Assembly: GCF_951805225.1 (NCBI RefSeq)
Contig: NZ_OX638201.1
Location: forward strand, 5,704,001-5,768,000
Length of the DNA: 64,000 bases
Source of the DNA: an uncultured Flavobacterium sp.
Lineage (GTDB): Bacteria; Bacteroidota; Bacteroidia; Flavobacteriales; Flavobacteriaceae
Reading direction: 5' to 3'
The position numbers and the translations under genes were made by a program. The notes beneath the pieces were generated by a model that did not search any database, was not told the DNA's origin, and saw only the letters and a program-made list of their open reading frames with translations. Of this stretch, positions 19,411 through 26,699 are shown in pieces; within the stretch, counting starts at the first letter, position 1; each line of letters opens with the position of its first letter.

Positions 19411-19449
19411 AACCCGAGAATTGGATTTAATTTTCGGGTTATTTTTTTT
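19411..19449 (+). terminator. Terminator of the division and cell-wall cluster
   Basis: AACCCGAGAA pairs with TTTTCGGGTT (one internal mismatch region) followed by TATTTTTTTT, 26 bp after the ftsZ stop. Confidence 0.85.
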
Positions 19450-19505
19450 ATCTTCGCACAGAATTTTAAATTTGACTTCTATACTTGACTTTTAAAGTTA
19501 ATCTT

Positions 19506-19535
19506 GTTGTCAGTTCGAGCGGAGTCTAGAACAAA
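19506..19535. repeat. REP-like motif containing GTCAGTTCGAGCGGAGTC
   Basis: GTTGTCAGTTCGAGCGGAGTCTAGAACAAA in the ftsZ-yqeY gap resembles the dispersed GTCAGTTCGAGC...GAGAAC extragenic palindromes I know from many Bacteroidota chromosomes. Only one copy is present here, so the call rests on recollection. Confidence 0.4.
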
Positions 19536-19589
19536 TTTTCAAGCATTCATATCAATTATAGGTTTTACCTATTTTAAATAAAAAATAAG

Positions 19590-20039
19590 ATGAGCTTACA
19601 AACATTAATCATGGACGAGATTAAAACCGCCATGAGAGCAAAAGATACAGTGGCATTAGAAGCTTTAAGAGCAATCAAATCTGAAATGTTATTAGCTGCA
19701 ACGGCTTCAGGTTCTAAAGAAGAATTAACAGAAGACGATGAAGTTAAATTACTTCAAAGACTAGTTAAAACTCGTAAAGAAAGCGCTAGAATTTTTACAG
19801 AACAAAATCGTCCTGATCTTGCTGAACCAGAATTGGCTCAGGTTGCAGTAATCGAGAAATTTTTACCAGCTCAATTAAGCGAAGAAGAAGTAGAAGCAGT
19901 AGTTGCAAAAATCATTGCTGAAACTGGCGCTTCAGGAATTGCTTCAATGGGTAAAGTTATGGGATTAGCATCTGCTCAATTAGGTGGAACTGCTGAAGGA
20001 AAAACAATCTCTGCAATTGTAAAGAAACTTTTAGTTTAA
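19590..20039 (+). CDS. yqeY: GatB/YqeY-domain protein
   Basis: A 149-residue cytoplasmic protein with the YqeY pattern: an N-terminal helical half (MRAKDTVALEALRAIKSEML) and a C-terminal half with EKFLPAQLSEEEVEAVV and MGKVMG. The fold is the tRNA-binding domain also found at the C end of GatB; the cellular role of stand-alone YqeY is not settled. It is a single gene followed by the hairpin at 20054-20091. Confidence 0.9.
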   Translation: MSLQTLIMDEIKTAMRAKDTVALEALRAIKSEMLLAATASGSKEELTEDDEVKLLQRLVKTRKESARIFTEQNRPDLAEPELAQVAVIEKFLPAQLSEEEVEAVVAKIIAETGASGIASMGKVMGLASAQLGGTAEGKTISAIVKKLLV

Positions 20040-20053
20040 AAAATTATATTTTT

Positions 20054-20091
20054 GAGTTCAGATTTTATACAATAACCTAAAATCTGAACTC
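20054..20091 (+). terminator. Hairpin after yqeY
   Basis: A perfect 14-bp stem GAGTTCAGATTTTA/TAAAATCTGAACTC with a 10-nt loop, 14 bp after the yqeY stop. The T-run is weak on the plus strand. Confidence 0.6.
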
Positions 20092-20110
20092 AACAATCTA
20101 CAATCAAAAA

Positions 20111-20184
20111 GACCGCGTAGTTCAACTGGATAGAATATCAGATTTCGGCTCTGAGGGTTGGGGGTTCGAACCCCTCCGCGGTCA
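20111..20184 (+). tRNA. tRNA-Arg (anticodon TCG)
   Basis: It folds as a standard cloverleaf: acceptor GACCGCG/CGCGGTC with discriminator A at 20184, D stem GTTC/GAAT, anticodon stem TCAGA/TCTGA with loop TTTCGGC (anticodon TCG, reads CGA), and T stem GGGGG/CCCTC around TTCGAAC. CCA is not encoded. It has no plausible terminator of its own directly downstream; the sequence after it belongs to a mobile element, and the likely original terminator is at 37206-37244. Its 3' half overlaps, on the other strand, the last codons of the serine recombinase gene. Confidence 0.95.
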
Positions 20185-21700
20185 CTTGACGGGGCAAAGA
20201 AGATTTTTTCTTCTTTGCCCCGTTATTCTTTGGGTCTAATTCCTCATTAATTAAGTAAACTATCTGAACAACCTCATTTATTCTTGCGGTTCGAAACTGC
20301 TTTTCTTCAATTGTGAATTTTTCAGGATATATTGAACCAATAATATTCCTAAAGTGAGTTAAATCCGCTTCACTACAGCATTCGTTGAGTTTCATTAAAT
20401 TTTTAATTCCAGTTTTTAACAAATCCGAAACGCTGATATTCTCCTGAGATAAATCAGCTAATTTAATTTCAAGACGATGAATTTTGCTGTCATAATCTGT
20501 TTTCATTTCGCTGTAATCTTTCACATCGATTTTTTTTGAAGCCAGTAAATCCCTAATGCAGGAAATCTTTTGGTCAAATTCTTTCAGCTGAGAAATGACC
20601 CTGTTTTTTTCTGCCACTGCCTCCTTGTTGAAATCATTAAAGTACTCTTTGACAGCTGTAATGTAAATCTTTTCTGTTTCAGGTTTTGGAATATACTTTC
20701 TCAGCTGATCATAGAAAATGCGGTTAACCTCACATGATCTGATTCTGTAATTACAGCCTTTATAGCAATGATAATATGAATAATGGCTGTTTCTACCTTT
20801 AGATATGCTTGCAGTTAAAATCTTATCGCATAATGGGCATTTAAACAAGCCACGAAGCGGAAATGGTTCGGAGGTTACCGACTTAGTCCTGAAATTCTTT
20901 CTTCGTCCCTCTAAAACATCTTGAACAAGGTAAAATAGCGCTTCAGAAATTAACGGCTCATGCGATCCTATTACAAATTTTGCTTCTTCATCTTTGTATT
21001 TGGGAATTAATATTTTTCCGCAGTAAACAGGATTGCGGATCTGTCTCCAGAAATTATTTTTGCTTGTTTTAAGTCCTTTGCTTTTTGCCTGAAGAAAAAT
21101 CTGTTCCGTATTAAAAACATCTTTTGCAATTTCTTCAAAACACCATTTTAAGATAGATGCTTCAGGCTGGTCAAAAGTTATATATTTCTTACCATCTTCA
21201 GTAATTTTGTTTATATAGCCAGAAGGGGCAAGCCCCATGTAGCGTCCCTCTTTTCTAGCTCTTCTCATACCGTGAAAAGTATTTAATGCTCTCCTGTCAT
21301 TTTCTACTTCGGGAGCCGCAAGGTAAAAAGCAAGCATCATTTTATTTTCTGGAATAGACAGATCTAAAGGCTGTTCTATTGCCTGAGGCTCGACACCAAG
21401 TCTTCTAAGTGTATTAATCATCTGGTATGCATCACCTGCATTTCTGCTGAATCTGTCCCATTTGGTGAACAGGATCAAATCGGTTTTGTTTTTGTATTTT
21501 TTAATTGTTGCCAGATAAAGTTTCCATCTGGGTCTGTTAAATGTTTTTGCAGAATGATCTTCATAAATAATATCCCTTATATGAATGGAATTAATCTCAC
21601 AATACTTTCTTAGCATTTCCTCTTGGTTTCTTTGAGAGTAGCCTTTTTCCGCCTGCTCGTCCGTACTCACTCTCACGTATAAATCTGCTGTCTTTTTCAT
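20138..21700 (-). CDS. Large serine recombinase (element integrase)
   Basis: A 520-residue recombinase that should insert and excise the ~17-kb element. Domains: resolvase catalytic domain (1-~140) with nucleophile Ser12 in YVRVSTDEQ, a recombinase DNA-binding domain (~165-270), a zinc ribbon (CPLCDK..., then a second pair of Cys near residue 310) and a long coiled coil (~355-430). The last 13 residues (AEGFEPPTLRAEI) are read from the reverse strand of tRNA-Arg. In the excised circle the frame would instead continue into 37139-37204 and end after 19 other residues. The 5' end overlaps the small upstream gene by 188 bases. Confidence 0.92.
   Translation of the reverse strand: MKKTADLYVRVSTDEQAEKGYSQRNQEEMLRKYCEINSIHIRDIIYEDHSAKTFNRPRWKLYLATIKKYKNKTDLILFTKWDRFSRNAGDAYQMINTLRRLGVEPQAIEQPLDLSIPENKMMLAFYLAAPEVENDRRALNTFHGMRRARKEGRYMGLAPSGYINKITEDGKKYITFDQPEASILKWCFEEIAKDVFNTEQIFLQAKSKGLKTSKNNFWRQIRNPVYCGKILIPKYKDEEAKFVIGSHEPLISEALFYLVQDVLEGRRKNFRTKSVTSEPFPLRGLFKCPLCDKILTASISKGRNSHYSYYHCYKGCNYRIRSCEVNRIFYDQLRKYIPKPETEKIYITAVKEYFNDFNKEAVAEKNRVISQLKEFDQKISCIRDLLASKKIDVKDYSEMKTDYDSKIHRLEIKLADLSQENISVSDLLKTGIKNLMKLNECCSEADLTHFRNIIGSIYPEKFTIEEKQFRTARINEVVQIVYLINEELDPKNNGAKKKKSSLPRQVTAEGFEPPTLRAEI
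20180..20185. other. Proposed left attachment core (GGTCAC)
   Basis: GGTCAC spans the last bases of tRNA-Arg and is repeated directly at 37199-37204. Crossover inside these six bases defines the ends of the element; the case rests on the rebuilt attP dyad and on the displaced tRNA terminator. Confidence 0.65.
20190..20222. other. Strong hairpin inside the recombinase 3' end
   Basis: CGGGGCAAAGAAGA (20190-20203) pairs perfectly with TCTTCTTTGCCCCG (20209-20222) around five T. It lies 5 bp inside the element and within coding sequence. No U-run follows on the plus strand, so it is a poor terminator for the tRNA; it could be part of the attachment-site structure. Confidence 0.6.
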
Positions 21701-21887
21701 CCCTCTTTTTCTTTAAATAGTTTAAAACCGTAACTCTGGCAAGCAGTCGTAAAAAATCTAATACTTTGCCTGCCTGTTCAAGCGTTACATCTACATTCTC
21801 ATCTTTCAGCATTTTCATGGCTTGCTCTGCCGTCATTTTTCCTCTTTCATTCTCATCTTCATTTCTCATTTCACAATTCCTCTTCAT
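21597..21887 (-). CDS. Small helical protein overlapping the recombinase gene
   Basis: About 96 residues, rich in Lys, Glu and Arg, predicted helical (MTAEQAMKMLKDENVDVTLE, then LDFLRLLARVTVLNYLKKK) with a basic tail. I do not recognise the family. I start it at the ATG at 21887 (21869 is also possible); starting further upstream would place codons inside the perfect hairpin at 21890-21917. It overlaps the recombinase 5' end by about 100 bases in another frame, so the two are probably coupled; a role in controlling recombination is a guess from position. Confidence 0.6.
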   Translation of the reverse strand: MKRNCEMRNEDENERGKMTAEQAMKMLKDENVDVTLEQAGKVLDFLRLLARVTVLNYLKKKRDEKDSRFIRESEYGRAGGKRLLSKKPRGNAKKVL

Positions 21888-21889
21888 TA

Positions 21890-21916
21890 AAAAAAGACCG
21901 AGTCTCGGTCTTTTTT
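21890..21916 (-). terminator. Terminator-like hairpin in the leader of the recombinase operon
   Basis: AAAAAAGACCGAG and CTCGGTCTTTTTT form a near-perfect stem with a 1-base centre, ending a few bases before the ATG at 21887. T-runs on both strands make it terminator-like in both directions. Placed in the 5' leader of the small gene and recombinase it could act as an attenuator. Confidence 0.6.
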
Positions 21917-21962
21917 GTTCCACAATCATTCATCGTTATAAAGTTAAAACACTTTTCTCATT

Positions 21963-22037
21963 TTATCCTGCGCAAAATTTGGGTAGGATAACACAAATAT
22001 AAAACCTAACCCACTGATGATCATAAGCAAAATTTAC
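21963..22037 (-). promoter_or_regulatory. Promoter region of the recombinase operon with two dyads
   Basis: A minus-strand -7 box TATATTTG lies at 21994-22001. Just downstream in the transcribed leader is TTATCCT...AGGATAA (7-bp perfect arms, about 21964-21991), and upstream is TGATGAT...ATCATCA (7-bp arms, about 22013-22045). They could be operator or recombinase-binding sites. The rest of 22003-22152 shows nothing further. Confidence 0.45.
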
Positions 22038-22152
22038 CTATCATCACTCAATCAAATTTTTGATTCTGACAAAGATAAAATGCTTTTCTCTCACTGTCAT
22101 GGACATAATATGTTCATGAAAACGGTATTGAAACCATTGATAAGCCCAGTAA

Positions 22153-22470
22153 TCATTTAGCTTCTTTCTTTTCATTGAGCATTCTGTATATTTCATCCAG
22201 AACCTCAATTTCTGCACTTGGAATCAGCTGAAGAGCAAGCTCCAGAACTGAACCTATGTATATTTCCCTATTATCCAGTTCATCCGAATAAATGATATTC
22301 AGGCACATTCTAATTAGATTCACTCCCAGAGACGTCATATCCGTGTAGCCGTAAAATCTTATCTCTCGTATTGATTCCCCTCTCTTGTCCTGAGCAGGTT
22401 TCAGAAGTTTAAAATGATAAGATGCAAAATCTTTAAATTCTTCCAGCGTTTTTATTTTGTCAGTTTCCAT
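22153..22470 (-). CDS. Small acidic protein, paralogue of the next gene
   Basis: A 105-residue protein, no family recognised. It aligns by eye with the product of 22500-22838 along its whole length: METDKIK/MKTDEIKK at the start, PAQDKRG/AEDKRG, EIRFYGYTD/EIRVYGYCE, NLIRMC/NLMKLC, and IYIGSVLELALQLIP/IDVGLILGVALQLFP. The two genes are therefore a tandem duplication. It is last in a four-gene minus-strand cluster with two HEPN-like genes. No membrane segment or catalytic motif is evident. Confidence 0.65.
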   Translation of the reverse strand: METDKIKTLEEFKDFASYHFKLLKPAQDKRGESIREIRFYGYTDMTSLGVNLIRMCLNIIYSDELDNREIYIGSVLELALQLIPSAEIEVLDEIYRMLNEKKEAK

Positions 22471-22499
22471 AATTTTAAAATATTAAATTTTAATCTATG

Positions 22500-22838
22500 C
22501 TATTCTGTTACTTCTTTATTTTCTGAAAACAGATCTGTAATCTCATTTAAAAATTCTAATTCATCAACTGGAAACAGCTGAAGTGCTACCCCCAGTATAA
22601 GCCCAACATCAATGTATTTGTTTTGAATCGTAGGCGGAACTTCTGCGCTGTCCTGATCTAAAGCGATAATGCACAGCTTCATCAGGTTTCTAACAACAGA
22701 ACCGAGTTCGCAATAGCCATAAACCCTGATCTCTGCATTATACATTCCTCTTTTATCCTCTGCTTTTTTCAGGGTATTAAGCAGTCTTCCGCTTAACACC
22801 CTAATATTTTCTATTTTTTTGATTTCATCAGTTTTCAT
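22500..22838 (-). CDS. Small acidic protein, paralogue of the previous gene
   Basis: A 112-residue protein starting at the ATG at 22838 (MKTDEIKK), which matches its paralogue's start; a TTG ten codons upstream is less likely. It overlaps the end of the upstream HEPN-like gene by 11 bp, so translation is likely coupled. It is slightly acidic and predicted helical; no family was recognised. Its repeated association with HEPN-like proteins suggests a partner or antidote role, which is inference only. Confidence 0.65.
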   Translation of the reverse strand: MKTDEIKKIENIRVLSGRLLNTLKKAEDKRGMYNAEIRVYGYCELGSVVRNLMKLCIIALDQDSAEVPPTIQNKYIDVGLILGVALQLFPVDELEFLNEITDLFSENKEVTE

Positions 22839-23664
22839 AATTTTCAAATATTTGGTTAGTTTTCTCAATACACTCCTTGAACAATATATTGGTTTCAGTT
22901 TTTAACCAATCCAATTTTGCAAGGGCAGATTCAACACATTGCTGTGTTACACGCTCTATTTTCTGATTGTTCTGAACAGATTCGCGAACACATTCCAATT
23001 GTTCCAAAACGGACAATTCTCTGCTTAGGTCATGATTGAATGGATTTCCCAGCCTATCAGAGAATCGCGACAGGTATCTAAGCTGTCCAGCTATATTTTG
23101 TGAAGGGTTATGTTCTCCTGTCAAAAACCAAGAAACACTTATAAAGAGATAACGCAGATGCTGATGGATTGTATAAGCAGACAGAAGATGATTCTTATTG
23201 CCCATATGATATTTTAAATCACATCCGACATTATCGCTCTCCAATCTATCGGCATCGAATCTTTCACCTGCTGTCTTAAGAAAATCTTCCGCATTTATTT
23301 CTGCTATCTTAAAAACACACTTTTCTTTGGTTCTGCTGTAAATTAGAGCGTCATCATTGCAATGCAGAATAAAGTACGGATTACCATTTCCAATCTCCTC
23401 ATTAACCCAGAACCTGTCATAAAAACGAAAAGTAAACTCATCGAAATGTTTGAAAATTTTCCAGCAGTATTCATAAATTTCTTCATAATAATGAGGACTA
23501 GATTTACTTACAATAACCGTTATTATGCCGGAAGCAGAAAACCTTCCTGACTGTTTCGAATAGTAAACTAAATCGGTTTTCATAAACATTCGCAAACGCT
23601 TAACCGCTTTCTTAATGCGCCTGTGAGCTGGATTGCCCTTCTGTCTTAAAATATTGTAGTACAT
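22828..23664 (-). CDS. HEPN-like protein with an N-terminal nucleotidyltransferase-like region
   Basis: A 278-residue protein. The N half (ITVIVSKS...IFKHFDEFTFRFYDRF) matches in layout the N half of its neighbour and resembles a minimal nucleotidyltransferase fold. The C half contains TIHQHLRYLFISVSWFLTGE followed by NPSQNIAGQLRYLS, the L-H-Q...G-x-x-P pattern of HEPN helical domains seen in MNT-HEPN proteins. The ATG at 23664 is chosen over a TTG at 23712. Some HEPN domains are RNases; whether this one has an intact R-x4-6-H active site is not clear to me. Confidence 0.55.
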   Translation of the reverse strand: MYYNILRQKGNPAHRRIKKAVKRLRMFMKTDLVYYSKQSGRFSASGIITVIVSKSSPHYYEEIYEYCWKIFKHFDEFTFRFYDRFWVNEEIGNGNPYFILHCNDDALIYSRTKEKCVFKIAEINAEDFLKTAGERFDADRLESDNVGCDLKYHMGNKNHLLSAYTIHQHLRYLFISVSWFLTGEHNPSQNIAGQLRYLSRFSDRLGNPFNHDLSRELSVLEQLECVRESVQNNQKIERVTQQCVESALAKLDWLKTETNILFKECIEKTNQIFENYEN

Positions 23665-23674
23665 AACTTCTAAT

Positions 23675-24544
23675 TTACGCTGATAAAGTTTCCTGCTGAT
23701 GAATTCCCTCAAGCCTCTCTAGTTCTTTCTGAATTACAACTTCTGCCTCTTTCATAAAATCACGGCATCTGTCTTCCATTAGCCCATAGTACAGATAATC
23801 AAAACTATTCCTTCTGCTGAATCGAAGCGTGTTTGGGTTCTTTTTCAAAAGCTTGAACATATTTTTTTCATCCCTGCTGTTTCGGGGAAAGTATTCAGAA
23901 GTCAAGCTCGTGAAGTATTCGCAAAGCTCAAATAAGTAGCCCAAAGAAAAATGATTAGGAGTATATCCCAGAAATACCCTTATAAGGGAAAGACAGGTCT
24001 GCTCCACTATCTGATGAAGGGAACACATTCTGACTTCATATGAAAAATACTGATCGTTATTATAAATAAGATCCCAGATCGATGCAGTAATATTTCTTCT
24101 GTCTCCTGCGTATGCTGAAGTGCTTTTCACATATCTCTTTTCTGGATTTTTAGCCCAGATTATAGGAGATCTGTATGCATCTATATGGAGTCTCTGTGCA
24201 TTCTTAAAAATATTCCAGAAGAAATATTGCTGATCTCCGTATAATTTCACGATATTCCTCAGGCTGTGCATGAGAATGGTTACAGTTATATGTCCTCTTG
24301 ATCTGCTCTTTATTTTATCTGTGAGGTCATTGCCAATGTTATCCTCGAATTCTTGCGCTATGACCAGCAGATAAAGATGGACATGCTTTTCTTTCTGAAC
24401 GGGCTTCTGGAAAGGCTCATTAAAAGTATAACTGCTTTTCTTCTCTGCAAAACAGTAAATGCCTATCGGATCGATGCTCTGTGAAATAACTTGATAAATT
24501 AAATCGGATGCGGTGTTTTGAATTGCTTTCATAATTTTACTCAT
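23675..24544 (-). CDS. HEPN-like protein, diverged paralogue of the previous gene
   Basis: About 289 residues from the ATG at 24544 (24532 also possible; the open frame reaches a TTG at 24595). The N half contains HVHLYLLVIAQEFED and HITVTILMHS plus FFWNIFKNAQRLHI, equivalent to blocks in the downstream paralogue. The C half contains SLHQIVEQTCLSLIRVFLGY then PNHFSLGYLFELCEYF, a good HEPN-type pattern with the His in the expected second helix. It heads the minus-strand cluster and is divergent from the Xre-type regulator, sharing the operator region at 24614-24668. Confidence 0.6.
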   Translation of the reverse strand: MSKIMKAIQNTASDLIYQVISQSIDPIGIYCFAEKKSSYTFNEPFQKPVQKEKHVHLYLLVIAQEFEDNIGNDLTDKIKSRSRGHITVTILMHSLRNIVKLYGDQQYFFWNIFKNAQRLHIDAYRSPIIWAKNPEKRYVKSTSAYAGDRRNITASIWDLIYNNDQYFSYEVRMCSLHQIVEQTCLSLIRVFLGYTPNHFSLGYLFELCEYFTSLTSEYFPRNSRDEKNMFKLLKKNPNTLRFSRRNSFDYLYYGLMEDRCRDFMKEAEVVIQKELERLEGIHQQETLSA

Positions 24545-24613
24545 TTTAGTTAATACTTGTCTGAAAAATTGTATTTTTGCTAAACACATTGGCAAGTAAG
24601 CAATTACCAGTAT

Positions 24614-24668
24614 GGTACGCTATCAAAATGTCCCGTACCGTACATAAGAAGATTATGTATCATACATA
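24614..24668. promoter_or_regulatory. Overlapping palindromic operators between divergent genes
   Basis: Three dyads are packed together: GGTACG-N14-CGTACC (24614-24639), TACATAA-N5-TTATGTA (24641-24659) and TATGTAT-C-ATACATA (24654-24668). The last two overlap by six bases, so they could compete or cooperate. They are a natural binding site for the Xre-family protein encoded at 24707. Confidence 0.7.
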
Positions 24669-24694
24669 AATCTGGCTTTTTTATACTTAATTAT

Positions 24695-24702
24695 TATCTT
24701 TG
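24695..24702 (+). promoter_or_regulatory. -7 promoter box of the Xre-type regulator gene
   Basis: TATCTTTG ends five bases before the ATG at 24707, so transcription should start at or next to the start codon, giving a leaderless mRNA. Confidence 0.6.
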
Positions 24703-24706
24703 GGCT

Positions 24707-25114
24707 ATGAGTACACTAACAAAACCTAATCACATGGGGCGCAAGATCAGCCGTATCCGTGAACTGAAAGACATGAAACAGGAAGCACTGGCACAGGCTA
24801 TGGGAACAAACCAGCAGGCTGTCTCTATCTTGGAAAACAGTGAAACTATTGATGATGAAAAATTAAAAGAAGTGGCAAAAGCTCTAGAGGTAAGTGTGGA
24901 AGCAATTAAGAACTTTTCCGATGAAGGCGTAATTAATTATTTTAATAGCTTTAATAATTTTAACGATAATTCATCATTAAATACGCAATGCACTTTTAAT
25001 CCATTGGATAAATTAATAGAATCACATGAACAGCAGATTAAACTATACGAACGTTTAGTTCAAGCAGAAAAAGACAAAGTCGAATATTTGGAAAAAATTC
25101 TAAAAGCCAAATAA
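24707..25114 (+). CDS. Xre-family helix-turn-helix regulator
   Basis: A 135-residue DNA-binding protein. The Xre-type HTH is at about residues 10-65: RIRELKDMKQEALAQAMGTN, then QQAVSILENSE and KLKEVAKALEVSVEAIKNF. An Asn-rich linker follows, then a C-terminal helix with coiled-coil character (QQIKLYERLVQAEKDKVEYL) suited to dimerisation. It is divergent from the HEPN-like cluster across a palindrome-rich region and probably represses both itself and that cluster. It is followed by a terminator. Confidence 0.88.
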   Translation: MSTLTKPNHMGRKISRIRELKDMKQEALAQAMGTNQQAVSILENSETIDDEKLKEVAKALEVSVEAIKNFSDEGVINYFNSFNNFNDNSSLNTQCTFNPLDKLIESHEQQIKLYERLVQAEKDKVEYLEKILKAK

Positions 25115-25140
25115 GCTTTTATAAAAGATATATTAATTCC

Positions 25141-25168
25141 AAAAAGAGACTTTTCGAGTCTCTTTTTT
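25141..25168 (+). terminator. Terminator of the Xre-type regulator gene
   Basis: AAAAAGAGACT pairs with AGTCTCTTTTT around TTTCG, ending in a T-run, 27 bp after the stop codon. Confidence 0.85.
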
Positions 25169-25202
25169 GTTTTCAAATATTCTCAATAATACCATACAAG
25201 TC

Positions 25203-25478
25203 ATGAATAAAACTATACATCTTAGAATTAAAAAGGAAATTGACAGAGCGAGTGAGGCTAAGGTGTTAAAGCTGAAAGGCACTTTAATTACAAAAGGCTA
25301 CACTGAAATAATTCATATCAAAGACGAAAGCGAAGATTTCTACCTCAATACCTTTTCAACTGATCCAGACAAGAAAAAAGAAGCCGAAAATTATGTGCTG
25401 GAATTCATTGCTTCTAACGGAATAAATGACAGCATATCCTTGATCGATAATGTAAAAAGTAATTTCATACTGCTTTAA
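25203..25478 (+). CDS. Small protein of unknown function
   Basis: A 91-residue protein starting at the ATG at 25203; a TTG start 36 bp earlier would fall inside the terminator stem. Mixed alpha/beta sequence, charged, soluble (MNKTIHLRIKKEIDRASEAK, then a segment ending in FIASNGIND). No family recognised. It lies between the regulator and the mobilisation region. Confidence 0.55.
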   Translation: MNKTIHLRIKKEIDRASEAKVLKLKGTLITKGYTEIIHIKDESEDFYLNTFSTDPDKKKEAENYVLEFIASNGINDSISLIDNVKSNFILL

Positions 25479-25527
25479 TATCAAAACTTTCTAAATCATT
25501 TCTAAAACAAAAAAAGCAAAGCAAGGT

Positions 25528-25623
25528 ATTGGACACAGCCAGAGAAGTGCGCATAACATTTTTTTCGTTCCTCAAAAAATGCCCTTCGGGACTTATAGCA
25601 CTTCAGCTGTCTTACTGTCCAAT
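25528..25623. other. Imperfect inverted repeat in the gene-free stretch before the mob genes
   Basis: ATTGGACA...GAAGTGC (25527-25550) is mirrored by GCACTTC...TGTCCAAT (25598-25623), enclosing ATGCCCTTCGGGAC-type GC-richer sequence. The 295-bp gap at 25479-25773 holds no convincing gene. It could be a structured RNA or part of the transfer region; no function is shown. Confidence 0.4.
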
Positions 25624-25773
25624 CAAAGACTGCTTTCTTTTTTCCTTTTCTTTTAAAAAAATCATTGATTGATGTTGCCTTTCTAAATACATAAATACCA
25701 GTAAATTAAAGATTTTACTATATATTTATCTCTAAATAAACAGAAGATTTCTAATTCTATAATTCATTTATTT

Positions 25774-26010
25774 ATGAATCGTCTAAAAATTCTTTTTGTA
25801 ATTCTTTTAAGCCTTTTATTCTTCGCCTTTACATCTTTTTTATATCGATATGAAGAAACCAAGATTTTGGAAAAGGAGCTTTCTCGCATTGATAAAGAAA
25901 TTTATTTGAAAGAGGTCTGCTACAAAAAGAAGGTGAGAGAGTTTGAAGAGCTGGAAAAGAAACATAAAAAGCAGACTGACCAACTAAAAGCAGAGCTGTC
26001 AATTAAATGA
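25774..26010 (+). CDS. Small single-pass membrane protein with a coiled coil
   Basis: 78 residues: an N-terminal membrane helix (LFVILLSLLFFAFTSFLY) followed by a Glu/Lys-rich heptad-patterned helix to the end (ELSRIDKEIYLKEVCYKKKV and on). No known family. Its location just upstream of the mob region is the only clue to a role. Confidence 0.5.
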   Translation: MNRLKILFVILLSLLFFAFTSFLYRYEETKILEKELSRIDKEIYLKEVCYKKKVREFEELEKKHKKQTDQLKAELSIK

Positions 26011-26197
26011 TATTTTATGATTCTCAAGATCTCTTTCTTAAAACATCACATTTTATAGAGTTGTTTAGTAAGCACTTAAAGATAACATCCAACAGCTATC
26101 ATGCGTAAAATTTACTTAGGATAGGAATCTTCAAAAGATACACTTAATTTAGTATTTAGACTTTTAAAAATCTTCAAGATGCCACGTTCCTGCATCT

Positions 26198-26236
26198 GGC
26201 AAGATGAACGGTTGTTTAACAACCGCCTATCTTGCC
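26198..26236. other. Two-storey hairpin upstream of mobC: candidate oriT
   Basis: GGCAAGAT (26198-26205) pairs with ATCTTGCC (26229-26236), and inside it CGGTTGTT (26209-26216) pairs with AACAACCG (26218-26225) around a single T, with 3-nt bulges on both sides. Relaxase nic sites usually lie beside such a hairpin within a few hundred bases of mobC/mobA; here it is 71 bp from mobC. The rest of 26011-26306 is featureless. Confidence 0.6.
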
Positions 26237-26306
26237 ACCCATTGCCTCGGAACTCGGCGGTGGAGAAACTTAAAAGCAAAGAGTTTGAACACTATGAAAA
26301 TGAAAG

Positions 26307-26699
26307 ATGATGAAAAGAGAAGATTCAAACAGAACACGAATCGTGGGACTGCGATTCACTCCCATGGAGTATGCCGAACTGGAAAAAAGATTCAGAGCAA
26401 GCACCTGCCGAAAATTAAGCGACCATATAAGAAGGCACTTATTTAACAAACCAATTGTAGCCACGTACAGAAACCAGTCTTTAGATGAATTGATGGAAGA
26501 AACTATTATTCTATCTTCCGAATTAAAAGCAATTGGTAATAATATCAATCAGATTGCCAGAAAGATAAACACGCTCAAAACAGTTCCCGATTTCAAAGGA
26601 CATCTTTATCTGTTCGAGATCCAGAGAAAAAGACTTTTTGATAAAATGGAAGAGGTCTCAGGTCACACCCAGAAAATAGCAGAAAAATGGTTGCAGTGA
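26307..26699 (+). CDS. mobC: MobC-type mobilisation accessory protein
   Basis: A 130-residue protein of the MobC/BmgB kind that helps the relaxase recognise or open oriT. The N half is a ribbon-helix-helix-like DNA-binding region (VGLRFTPMEYAELEKRFRAS); the C half has the family signature AIGNNINQIARKIN near residues 77-90. Two tandem ATGs start it. It overlaps mobA by 13 bp, so the two are coupled. Confidence 0.85.
   Translation: MMKREDSNRTRIVGLRFTPMEYAELEKRFRASTCRKLSDHIRRHLFNKPIVATYRNQSLDELMEETIILSSELKAIGNNINQIARKINTLKTVPDFKGHLYLFEIQRKRLFDKMEEVSGHTQKIAEKWLQ

Noticed and set aside
20190..20222. Perfect hairpin after tRNA-Arg as its terminator.
   Set aside because: No T-run follows on the plus strand and it lies inside the recombinase coding sequence; a better terminator is orphaned at 37206-37244.
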